Origin: an uncultured Prevotella sp.
Lineage (GTDB): Bacteria > Bacteroidota > Bacteroidia > Bacteroidales > Bacteroidaceae
DNA length: 5,325 nt
Assembly (NCBI GenBank): GCA_900554835.1
Contig: USJD01000227.1
Coordinates: forward strand, 1 to 5,325
Reading direction: 5' to 3'
The notes under the pieces: model-generated
What the model saw: the letters and a program-made list of their open reading frames with translations, nothing else
Databases searched by the model: none
What the model was told of the DNA's origin: nothing
Made by a program: the position numbers and the translations under genes
Shown here: one piece after another, positions 1 through 5,270 of the stretch
How the letters are laid out: each line of letters opens with the position of its first letter
Numbering within the stretch: position 1 is the stretch's first letter

Positions 1-7
1 TTACACC

Positions 8-196
8 TTATTTATAATATAGGAGAATATAATCCTCACCATTCTTCATAATCTGCACAATATCATCCTTCAAGATAGGTTCATCAGGGAAGCTACTGTT
101 ATGAGTATTAACTACTGCAAGCATTTTTCTCAATGAGTCTGCTTGAATATAGCTCAATTCAGTTTTCTGCGTCTGTGCCATTTCCTTTTTCCACAT
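8..196 (-). CDS. Small hypothetical protein (62 aa)
   Basis: I do not recognise this family. The protein is a short soluble polypeptide with no membrane segment or signal peptide. Its N-terminal half is polar (Lys/Gln-rich, MWKKEMAQTQ) and it ends in a hydrophobic aromatic tail, ILLYYK. The middle (PILKDDIVQIMKNGEDYILLYY) reads like a small alpha/beta fold. The first ATG is preferred over the one at residue 6 because an AAAGGAGG Shine-Dalgarno sits six bases upstream of it. That ribosome-binding site lies inside the last codons of the upstream gene, and the stop of that gene is only three bases before this ATG, so the two are almost certainly co-transcribed and translationally coupled. The stop is complete within the window, so the gene is not cut by the edge. 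Function is unknown. Confidence 0.7.
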   Translation of the reverse strand: MWKKEMAQTQKTELSYIQADSLRKMLAVVNTHNSSFPDEPILKDDIVQIMKNGEDYILLYYK

Positions 197-199
197 AGC

Positions 200-424
200 T
201 TACCTCCTTTTAGATGATGTTGTTTTTGTCTTTGCTACATTCTGCATAGCACTTGCCCTCTTGGTAAGATCTGCAGCCTTTGACTTAGCTACCTTGATAG
301 CTCTGTTCATTCTGGCTTTGTCTTCCATTATCTCCTGGTAACTAGCCATTGTCTGGGCATCACTTTCTGCTTGCCACCTTAATTCATCTCTATTTCGAGA
401 TGTCATACTAATTTTAGAAGCCAT
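200..424 (-). CDS. Small basic alpha-helical hypothetical protein (74 aa)
   Basis: The protein is Ala/Lys/Arg-rich and predicted almost entirely helical. It has an acidic-polar first half (RNRDELRWQAESDAQTMASYQEIMEDKARMNRAIKVAKSKAADL) and a strongly basic, disordered tail ending TSSKRR. There is no membrane segment. The pattern RW-x-AESDA-xT-x3-Y-x-EIM-x-DK resembles small helical proteins I associate with Bacteroidales prophage-like clusters; that is recollection, not a search result. It is the first gene of a two-gene minus-strand unit. Its final codons AAA-AGG-AGG-TAA form the Shine-Dalgarno of the following 62-aa gene. The start ATG is the only reasonable one; a stretch of more than 100 AT-rich bases precedes it. 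The short length and composition also fit a nucleic-acid-associated or structural accessory protein, but nothing in the sequence decides this. Confidence 0.7.
   Translation of the reverse strand: MASKISMTSRNRDELRWQAESDAQTMASYQEIMEDKARMNRAIKVAKSKAADLTKRASAMQNVAKTKTTSSKRR
203..210 (-). promoter_or_regulatory. Strong Shine-Dalgarno (AAAGGAGG) overlapping the upstream gene's end
   Basis: Read on the minus strand, AAAGGAGG ends six bases before the ATG of the 62-aa gene and overlaps the Lys-Arg-Arg-stop codons of the 74-aa gene. Full-length Shine-Dalgarno sequences are uncommon in Bacteroidetes, where initiation usually relies on AT-rich upstream sequence. This one stands out and fixes the start of the downstream gene. 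Confidence 0.7.
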
Positions 425-549
425 AGTCTTTGTATTTTACGAGTTTATTTATTTACATTTAATATTAAAGCTTTACTTTAATGATTTTCCATATTCTATT
501 GTTTATAAGAGTTATTACAACCATTTTGTAAGCTTATTAATTTATGATG

Positions 550-557
550 CAAATATA
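550..557 (-). promoter_or_regulatory. Candidate -7 box (TATATTTG) for the small-gene pair
   Basis: Minus-strand TATATTTG matches the Bacteroidetes -7 consensus TAnnTTTG. It would give a leader of roughly 115-120 nt before the 74-aa gene. No convincing TTTG -33 element lies 19-21 bases upstream (the site reads as an ATGGTGA-like sequence), so support is moderate to weak. Confidence 0.3.
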
Positions 558-653
558 CTATTTTATTCTTAAATCACCATAGGATTTTCTTTAAATCTTT
601 CCCCAACACCTCATTTTTAAACTTTATTAATAGAAAACAGTTCTCAGAACCCT

Positions 654-683
654 CTTGATTCTTATTTTTAATTAGTACCTTTG
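654..683 (+). promoter_or_regulatory. Bacteroidetes-type promoter (CTTG / TACCTTTG)
   Basis: TACCTTTG at 676-683 is a perfect TAnnTTTG -7 box. CTTG at 654-657, 18 bases upstream, is a one-mismatch -33 element at slightly short spacing. Transcription would begin near 690, leaving a leader of about 190 nt before the ATG of the small membrane protein. The same TACCTTTG octamer is used by the helicase promoter on the other strand. Confidence 0.55.
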
Positions 684-872
684 CATCACTTCTCCTAAAG
701 AAGAATGCTGGTTAGTTATAACAAGACATTTCAATCAGCACTTGGGTAGTAGATTCAGGTTATTATTGCCTTAGTTGCAGCCCAGTCTAGTGATCATTAA
801 CATATTGAACATAGTAAGTAGAATGTAAATCATTGACTTATAAAGGTTTGCATCAAGAGGTATATACCATAT

Positions 873-897
873 CCCATAGTATGACTGATACTATGGG
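873..897 (+). repeat. 10-bp perfect hairpin over the start-codon region
   Basis: The arms CCCATAGTAT (873-882) and ATACTATGGG (888-897) are perfectly complementary around the five-base loop GACTG. The left arm contains the first two bases of the ATG at 881 and the right arm contains the second in-frame ATG at 893, so the folded mRNA would occlude both. This could limit translation of the small membrane protein. It is not a terminator, because no T-run follows. Confidence 0.6.
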
Positions 898-1048
898 TCG
901 TATGCACTCAGACGCTCAGTTCGCAGGTTCTTCTTCAGTTCCTGCTCACGTAGAGATGATGGGCTTCCTCGGTATGGGTAACAACCCTATGGTAGGTGCT
1001 ACTGTAGCTATCGCCGTAGCTATCGACTTGGCTTTGAACAAGAAGTAA
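881..1048 (+). CDS. Small putative membrane protein (55 aa), unknown function
   Basis: I do not recognise the family. The protein has a polar N-terminus rich in Met, Asp and Ser (MTDTMGRMHSDAQFAGSSS). A Gly/Met-rich turn follows (MMGFLGMGNNP), then a roughly 16-residue hydrophobic helix (MVGATVAIAVAIDLAL) and a charged NKK end, consistent with one membrane span or a hairpin insertion. Codons are strongly biased (GGT, GCT, GTA, ATC, AAC, AAG), as in highly expressed genes, which argues that the frame is real. The start is uncertain: the frame is open back to a TTG at 833 (71 aa), but the upstream codons lack this bias, so I prefer ATG 881, with ATGs at 893 and 902 as alternatives. It could instead be the 3' end of a larger, decayed transporter gene. 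A strong terminator follows 22 bases downstream. Confidence 0.5.
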   Translation: MTDTMGRMHSDAQFAGSSSVPAHVEMMGFLGMGNNPMVGATVAIAVAIDLALNKK

Positions 1049-1070
1049 TTTTTGTTTAGGCAAAATATTT

Positions 1071-1103
1071 ATCCCTGCAGCGATATCGCTGCAGGGATTT
1101 TTT
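1071..1103 (+). terminator. Rho-independent terminator (perfect 28-bp palindrome plus T-run)
   Basis: Bases 1071-1098 are a perfect palindrome with 14-base arms (ATCCCTGCAGCGAT and its complement), followed by a T-run. It ends the plus-strand small-protein gene. The T-run overlaps the stop codon of the converging helicase gene (1102-1104). On the minus strand the hairpin is followed by AAATATTTTG, a poorer U-tract, so it may work in both directions but better on the plus strand. Confidence 0.85.
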
Positions 1104-3306
1104 ATTTTCCCTTCTCCATGACCATCAGGTCGTGTATCAGCTTGATCTCATAATACTCGAAAGTGCTGCCCACGGCTTCTCTGATCTCCGAGAAATGCTC
1201 TATTTCCGGATGAGCCTGCATGAATTCACGCAACTTTTTCTCATGCGCTGAAGATATGAAGGTGCGAAGACCTATCTTGCCCTCCATCACGTATGGCGTG
1301 AGATGACCGATGATGGTACCCTTGGTAAGATTGCGCTCAGCAGCTATCTGGTCGAGATTCATACCCTGACAGAACAGGGCATAACTGATTTCACGGGTTG
1401 GAACCTTCGGTTTCCTTGGCTCCCCGTCAGCATCCCCACCGGCACTCCTACTAACTCTCTGTCTGCGATTTCTTCCCCTGCCGGAAGCACCCGCAGCCTC
1501 ATCCTCCTCCATCAGCAGGAACTGAGCCTTCTTCTTCAGATAATCCGAAATCAGGAACTCGGCATTCGAGGCATACTTCAGCAGACGATGCTTCAGATTC
1601 ACCTCCAACTCAAACGATGAAAAACGCTCCTGAAACTGTTTCTTGGCCACCTTATTGTCGGTCGCCACATTCGTCTTCTTCACCAGATCAACCAATACTC
1701 CTATCTTCTGTCCGAAATATTTCGCAGCCTTATGGATGCGGTCCTGCAGATCCGCACTCCTCAAGTCCGGATTGACGGCAAGCATATTCGTATATTGCAG
1801 TCCGAACTTTTGCGATACGCCCTCTAAGCTCTTCAGTACCACGTTCATCTGCTGGTACTCTCCCACCAACCGTGGATATTTCACATTGTAAAACTCCACC
1901 AAGCAGCGCATCAGCAGTTCGTAGGCTGCATATATTCCGCAGAAATCGAAGAGTTCACCGATGCAGCGCAGGATATACTGCTGCTCCAGGGCAGAAACTA
2001 CCTCAGGAGTAGGAGAAGTCAGATGACTGTTGAACTGCTCGATGGTACCACTGCCAATGATGGCCGAAGGCGAAAGAGGCGCACTGAGCACCATGCCCTC
2101 AAGCGACTTGCAGCGGCTCAGCGCCACGTAGGTCTGACCATAGGTGAACGAGCGGGAAGCATCGATAATGGCATGCTCGAAAGTAAGTCCCTGACTCTTG
2201 TGGATGGTAATCGCCCATGCCAGTCGCACGGGATATTGCCTGAACACACCCTCCACGGTTTCCTCTATTTCCTTGGTCTCCTCATTGAGCGTATATTTGG
2301 CATTCGTCCATTCCGCCTTTTCCAGTTCAAACTCCTCGTCCGTATCGCGACTTCTCACCACAATCTCGCTTCCGTCGATGCTCACCACCTCGCCTATCAT
2401 ACCGTTATAGAAGCGGTGCTGGACATCATTCTTCACAAACATGATCTGTGCGCCCTGCTTCAACACGAGCTTGTAATCAGCTGGGTATGAAGACTCTGGG
2501 AAGTTATCTTCCACTTCTGCTGTAAACGAGTATGCTTTCGAAGGTAGCGCTTCCAGTTCCTCCTCGTTGATACGCTGGGCAGGCGCATTATGGGTAGTGA
2601 GACGGATATAGTTGTCCTCTTTCGGAGGAATAAAATCGGGGATATATCGCCTGTTGAGCGCCTGCAGCGTAGCAGTCGTGGCCTTGTTTTCACGCACCTG
2701 ATTGAGGAGCGAGATAAATTCCTGGTCCTGCTGACGATACACCTTCTTGAGTTCTATCGTGAGATAATGTGCCTGCTGCAGCGCCTTGCTGGAGAAGAAA
2801 TACGGAGTGTCGTAATACTGGCGCAGCATCCCCTCCTCATGGTCGGTTACCACGGGAGCCAGCTGGTGCAGGTCGCCTATCATGAGCAGCTGCACGCCTC
2901 CGAAGGGCAGATCATGTTTGCGGTATCTCCTGAGCACGGAATCGATGGCATCGAGCAGATCACTCCTCACCATACTGATTTCGTCTATCACCAATAGGTC
3001 GATAGAGCGGATGATTTTGCGCTTCAGGGCGCTAAACTGATATTTTTTCTTCTCATTACCTCCGAAGGAAGTGCCTGGGAGGTAAGGAGACAGGGGCAAT
3101 TGGAAGAACGAATGAATCGTCACGCCACCCGCATTGATGGCAGCGATACCGGTTGGAGCCAGCACCACCATTCGTTTCGGCGACTTCTCCTTGAGTTGTT
3201 TCAAGAAAGTAGTCTTTCCAGTTCCCGCTTTACCTGTAAGAAACAAGTTAGCACTTGTTTTCTCAATAATGTTCCATGCCAAGATGGATTCTTCGTTCAT
3301 TTCCAT
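1102..3306 (-). CDS. Pif1-like SF1B helicase with C-terminal helix-turn-helix
   Basis: This 734-aa ATP-dependent 5'-3' DNA helicase is of the Pif1/RecD2-like SF1B class found widely in Bacteroidales and is presumably cytoplasmic. Helicase motifs appear in order: Walker A GKAGTGKT (25-32), motif Ia APTGIAAINAGG (50-61), Walker B LLVIDEIS (104-111, D108/E109), motif III IGDLHQLAPV (143-152) and the YRQQDQEF motif (190-197). After these come an NGMIGEV SH3-like element (301-307), motif V ITIHKSQGLTFE (366-377) and motif VI YVALSRCKSLEG (393-404). A helical region (about 430-600) and a basic low-complexity linker (about 601-635, GRGRNRRQR) lead to a helix-turn-helix of the HTH_40 type (about 638-685). 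The ATG at 3306 sits about 30 bases after its -7 box; Met3 is an alternative start. All motifs are intact. Family role (unwinding forks, G-quadruplexes or R-loops) is known for Pif1 relatives; the substrate here is inference. Confidence 0.93.
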   Translation of the reverse strand: MEMNEESILAWNIIEKTSANLFLTGKAGTGKTTFLKQLKEKSPKRMVVLAPTGIAAINAGGVTIHSFFQLPLSPYLPGTSFGGNEKKKYQFSALKRKIIRSIDLLVIDEISMVRSDLLDAIDSVLRRYRKHDLPFGGVQLLMIGDLHQLAPVVTDHEEGMLRQYYDTPYFFSSKALQQAHYLTIELKKVYRQQDQEFISLLNQVRENKATTATLQALNRRYIPDFIPPKEDNYIRLTTHNAPAQRINEEELEALPSKAYSFTAEVEDNFPESSYPADYKLVLKQGAQIMFVKNDVQHRFYNGMIGEVVSIDGSEIVVRSRDTDEEFELEKAEWTNAKYTLNEETKEIEETVEGVFRQYPVRLAWAITIHKSQGLTFEHAIIDASRSFTYGQTYVALSRCKSLEGMVLSAPLSPSAIIGSGTIEQFNSHLTSPTPEVVSALEQQYILRCIGELFDFCGIYAAYELLMRCLVEFYNVKYPRLVGEYQQMNVVLKSLEGVSQKFGLQYTNMLAVNPDLRSADLQDRIHKAAKYFGQKIGVLVDLVKKTNVATDNKVAKKQFQERFSSFELEVNLKHRLLKYASNAEFLISDYLKKKAQFLLMEEDEAAGASGRGRNRRQRVSRSAGGDADGEPRKPKVPTREISYALFCQGMNLDQIAAERNLTKGTIIGHLTPYVMEGKIGLRTFISSAHEKKLREFMQAHPEIEHFSEIREAVGSTFEYYEIKLIHDLMVMEKGK

Positions 3307-3330
3307 TTGCCTTTACTGATTCTTATATAA

Positions 3331-3385
3331 ATAAGAGCAAAGGTACGCTTTTATTTTGGAACTAACAAGAAAAATCATAAGAAGT
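3331..3385. repeat. 55-bp direct repeat, copy 1 (helicase promoter region)
   Basis: These 55 bases are identical, in the same orientation, to the last 55 bases of the window (5271-5325), at an offset of 1,940 bases. The left boundary is sharp: the preceding bases differ (AA here, TG in copy 2). The repeat contains the complete helicase promoter. Confidence 0.97.
3338..3369 (-). promoter_or_regulatory. Helicase promoter (CTTG / TACCTTTG)
   Basis: On the minus strand, TACCTTTG (3345 to 3338) is a perfect TAnnTTTG -7 box. CTTG (3369 to 3366), exactly 20 bases upstream, is a one-mismatch -33 box. The predicted start of transcription is near 3330, giving a short leader of about 25 nt before the helicase ATG. 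The whole promoter lies inside the 55-bp repeat duplicated at the right end of the window. Confidence 0.75.
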
Positions 3386-3544
3386 TGAGAAAAAAACTGT
3401 GACAACCGTGACCGTGACAGAAATGAGGAGAAAAACTACACTTGTCCTGTCACATAAAAAAAATGCAATCTCTAACACCAGCGAAGCCTTGAGATTGCTA
3501 AGATAATCATAAGTCTATACGGATGCTATGAAGCCTTTTTGGCT
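3386..3544. other. Structured non-coding stretch with GTGAC repeats
   Basis: No coding frame is convincing here. GTGAC occurs three times (3399, 3408, 3414), and GTGACAG at 3414-3420 can pair with CTGTCAC at 3447-3453. Next comes a terminator-like hairpin reading on the minus strand (described separately). The octamer GAAGCCTT occurs twice (3483-3490 and 3530-3537), the second copy forming a tiny AGCC/GGCT hairpin. GTGAC/GTCAC-rich spacers are a recurring look of Prevotella-type intergenic DNA in my recollection. Their role is unknown. Confidence 0.5.
3457..3498 (-). terminator. Possible minus-strand terminator hairpin
   Basis: GCAATCTC (3465-3472) and GAGATTGC (3491-3498) form an 8-bp stem with an 18-base loop. 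Read on the minus strand, the stem is followed after one base by a run of eight T, as in a rho-independent terminator. It would stop leftward transcription before it reached the helicase promoter. No minus-strand gene is visible upstream to need it, and the loop is long, so the call is tentative. Confidence 0.35.
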
Positions 3545-3614
3545 CCTAATCCCAAAAAACATATAGATTTTTGGGATTACAATCCTAAAAATCAGTATAA
3601 ATTTTGGGATTAGG
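3545..3614. promoter_or_regulatory. Cluster of four GGGATTA/TAATCCC motifs (putative operator)
   Basis: CCTAATCCCAAAA (3545-3557) is the exact inverse complement of TTTTGGGATTAGG (3602-3614). Between them lies a near-palindrome: GATTTTTGGGATT (3566-3578), two bases, then AATCCTAAAAATC (3581-3593), with one mismatch. Four copies of one motif in alternating orientation therefore precede the ATPase gene. The -33 TTTG (3603-3606) lies inside the last copy, so a bound protein would block the promoter. The regulator is unknown; the gene product's own winged-helix region is one candidate. Confidence 0.6.
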
Positions 3615-3633
3615 ATTTTTTTTCTTATCTTTG
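3603..3633 (+). promoter_or_regulatory. Consensus Bacteroidetes promoter (TTTG-N19-TATCTTTG)
   Basis: TTTG at 3603-3606 and TATCTTTG at 3626-3633, separated by 19 bases, match the Bacteroidetes primary-sigma consensus exactly. Transcription should begin near 3640, giving a leader of about 45 nt before the ATPase ATG. The -33 element is embedded in the GGGATTA motif cluster. Confidence 0.8.
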
Positions 3634-3684
3634 TACCGAAATTGAAACAAAGAACTTTATTAATAATGGAAAGGGGTTAATGAT

Positions 3685-4812
3685 ATGATACAACGTCAAC
3701 TGCAAGATGTGATAGAGTCACGGATGTTTGCCGGAAAGGCTATCATCCTGATTGGAGCGAGACAAGTAGGAAAGAGTACACTTTTCAAAATGATTCTTGA
3801 AAAGCACGACGAACCAACTCTGTTTTTGAATTGCGATGAGCCGGAGGTGATACAGATGCTGTCACAGATTAACTCTGCTGAACTCAAACTGCTGATCGGG
3901 CATCATCGGATTGTAGTCATTGATGAAGCACAACGGATAGAGAACATCGGAATGGTGTTGAAAAGAATCACAGATAATTTTTCCGATATGCAGCTACTGG
4001 TAACCGGTTCTTCCTCGTTTGAATTACAGAACAAACTTAACGAGCCGTTGACCGGACGTAAGTTTGAGTACCATCTCTTCCCCATTTCTACAGGAGAGTT
4101 ACTCAAATCCCAGGGACTGTTGGGTGTAAAGCAGACGTTGGAAAATCGACTTATTTATGGGTCTTATCCTGATATCATTAATCATGCAGCAGATGCGAAG
4201 GAACTGCTTTATAATCTCGCCAACAGTTATCTTTATAAAGACTTACTCAATTTAGAAAGCGTTCGTCGTCCAGCTTTGTTGGGCAAGTTGCTTACAGCTT
4301 TGGCTTTACAGGTAACGAGCGAGGTTTCTTATAATGAGTTGGCACAAACGGTGGGAACAGATAACAAGACGGTGGAGAAATATATTGATTTGCTGGAGAA
4401 ATGTTATATCATCTTCAAGTTGAGTGGGTTCAGTCGCAATCTTCGCACGGAATTAAAGAAGGCTAAGAAGTTTTATTTCTATGACAATGGTATCCGCAAT
4501 GCCATTTTGCAGAACTTTGCTCCACTTTCGCTTCGCCAGGATGTTGGTGCCTTGTGGGAGAACTTCTTCATCAGTGAGCGGTTAAAGGCAAATCAGTATG
4601 CCGGCAGATATGTGAACAGTTATTTCTGGCGAACCAACCAGCAGCAGGAAATAGATTATATAGAGGAGTGTGACGGACAATTCTCTTTGTTTGAGATGAA
4701 ATGGAATCCCAAGAGAGCCAACACTCAATTTCCGAATACCTTTCTTACTGCATACGATGTGAAGGAAAAAGCCATCGTAACACCAGAGAATTGGTTGGAA
4801 TGGGTGCTGTAG
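3685..4812 (+). CDS. AAA_14 family ATPase with C-terminal DUF4143 (PD-(D/E)XK-like) domain
   Basis: This 375-aa protein is the usual length for the family. The N-terminal P-loop ATPase shows Walker A GARQVGKST (24-32), Walker B RIVVIDEAQR (75-84, D80/E81), the sensor segment LLVTGSSSFEL (104-114) and the conserved LTGRKFEYHLFPIS (122-135). A winged-helix segment follows (about 196-247). The DUF4143 C-terminus carries KKFYFYDNGIRNAI (261-274), GALWENFFISE (288-298), QEIDYI (321-326) and FEMKW (336-340). D324, E337 and K339, with E292, fit the PD-(D/E)XK nuclease-fold signature. Such proteins occur in many copies in Bacteroidales genomes and their cellular role is unknown. The ATG at 3685 has GGAAAGGGG eight bases upstream. 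A four-codon open frame (3666-3680) sits just before it. The gene stands alone, intact, with its own promoter. No hallmark residue is missing. Confidence 0.92.
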   Translation: MIQRQLQDVIESRMFAGKAIILIGARQVGKSTLFKMILEKHDEPTLFLNCDEPEVIQMLSQINSAELKLLIGHHRIVVIDEAQRIENIGMVLKRITDNFSDMQLLVTGSSSFELQNKLNEPLTGRKFEYHLFPISTGELLKSQGLLGVKQTLENRLIYGSYPDIINHAADAKELLYNLANSYLYKDLLNLESVRRPALLGKLLTALALQVTSEVSYNELAQTVGTDNKTVEKYIDLLEKCYIIFKLSGFSRNLRTELKKAKKFYFYDNGIRNAILQNFAPLSLRQDVGALWENFFISERLKANQYAGRYVNSYFWRTNQQQEIDYIEECDGQFSLFEMKWNPKRANTQFPNTFLTAYDVKEKAIVTPENWLEWVL

Positions 4813-4917
4813 CTGGTATTGTTATCATGACCATCTAGGAACATTATATCGTCCATGACATCAAACTGATTCTCACCAATTTACTCCTGCTCTTCCTCTG
4901 ACAATACAAAACTATAG
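4813..4917. other. Short spacer after the ATPase gene, no intact gene
   Basis: No terminator hairpin with a T-run is visible after the ATPase stop. On the minus strand, a frame starting at ATG 4955 reads an acidic, plausible peptide (24 codons, ending SEEEQE at a TAA, 4881-4883). It continues past that stop as IGENQFDVMDDIMFLDGHDNN, so this could be antisense chance or a decayed gene. Confidence 0.35.
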
Positions 4918-5117
4918 TTAGACTTCTTATTATGGAATAAAATAGCTCGTATCATAGCGCAGTTAGCCGATACGCTGCATATATCTACAGACAGGGCATT
5001 GCAGATTTTCTACGATTCCAATGTCTGTCGAATGCTTCATGACCAGAAACTGGGACTTCACCTGATGAGTGATACATATATTGTCAACAACTTGATAGAA
5101 GAACTAATGGAGAAAAA

Positions 5118-5144
5118 ATGTTATATCACACACTTTTTTTATGA
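5118..5144 (+). pseudogene. Possible 5' stub of a DUF3990 gene (MLYH...)
   Basis: ATG at 5118 overlaps the end of the DUF3791-like frame and reads MLYHTLFL before a TGA. DUF3990 proteins, usual partners of DUF3791, typically begin M-x-x-YHGS. The first four codons fit that start and the match then stops, as if the gene were cut at about 5129. The match is very short and rests on context and memory. Confidence 0.25.
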
Positions 5145-5180
5145 CACTCCCATTTTCTCAAATACTCTTTTAATTTCCTT

Positions 5181-5242
5181 TCCCTGCCCAGGTATATTTT
5201 TCTCCCTGCCCACGCGAGAATTTTTCCGTGGGCAGGGAAAAA
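5181..5242. repeat. Triple TCCCTGCCCA repeat with 12-bp hairpin
   Basis: TCCCTGCCCA occurs at 5181-5190 and 5203-5212, and its inverse complement at 5229-5238. The second and third form a perfect 12-bp stem (5203-5214 with 5227-5238) around a 12-base loop. It is flanked by T-rich sequence on the left and A-rich on the right, so either strand gives a stem followed by A/T-rich sequence. It could be a dispersed intergenic repeat or a terminator-like element. GC content is clearly higher than the surrounding AT-rich DNA. Confidence 0.65.
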
Positions 5243-5270
5243 TAAAAGTGGGTACAGAGACGGAAAAATG

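Larger units (their letters stand above)
425..832. other. AT-rich divergent intergenic region
   Basis: This stretch separates the minus-strand small-gene pair from the plus-strand small membrane protein. It is AT-rich and all frames are broken by frequent stops. It contains a candidate minus-strand -7 box (550-557) and a better plus-strand promoter (654-683). Shortly after the latter is a 14-codon open frame at 705-749 (MLVSYNKTFQSALG, ended by two stops). It has a purine-rich AAAGAAGA just upstream and could be a leader peptide or the 5' stub of a decayed gene. I recognise no known riboswitch or tRNA here. Confidence 0.6.

Noticed and set aside
2023..2490. 155-codon plus-strand open frame
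   Set aside because: It lies wholly antisense to the helicase core (motifs III-VI), has no promoter or family resemblance, and is a shadow of that gene. The other plus-strand frames between 1303 and 3330 are rejected for the same reason.
3331..3385. Attachment site of an integrative element
   Set aside because: The 55-bp direct repeat has the right look, but the 1,940-bp unit encodes no integrase, relaxase or transposase and the repeat is the helicase promoter. Duplication or an assembly loop is simpler.
3465..3498. Integron attC site
   Set aside because: The inverted repeat lacks the paired R/L core boxes, and no integrase or cassette structure is present.
3545..3614. CRISPR-like array
   Set aside because: The GGGATTA copies alternate in orientation, are short and unevenly spaced, and show no repeat-spacer periodicity.
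3666..3680. Four-codon upstream open frame MERG before the ATPase
   Set aside because: It is too short to call a gene and is easily explained by the purine-rich ribosome-binding site. Mentioned only in the ATPase entry.
3696..4106. Minus-strand open frames inside the ATPase gene
   Set aside because: They are antisense shadows of the Walker A/B region, with no regulatory signals of their own.
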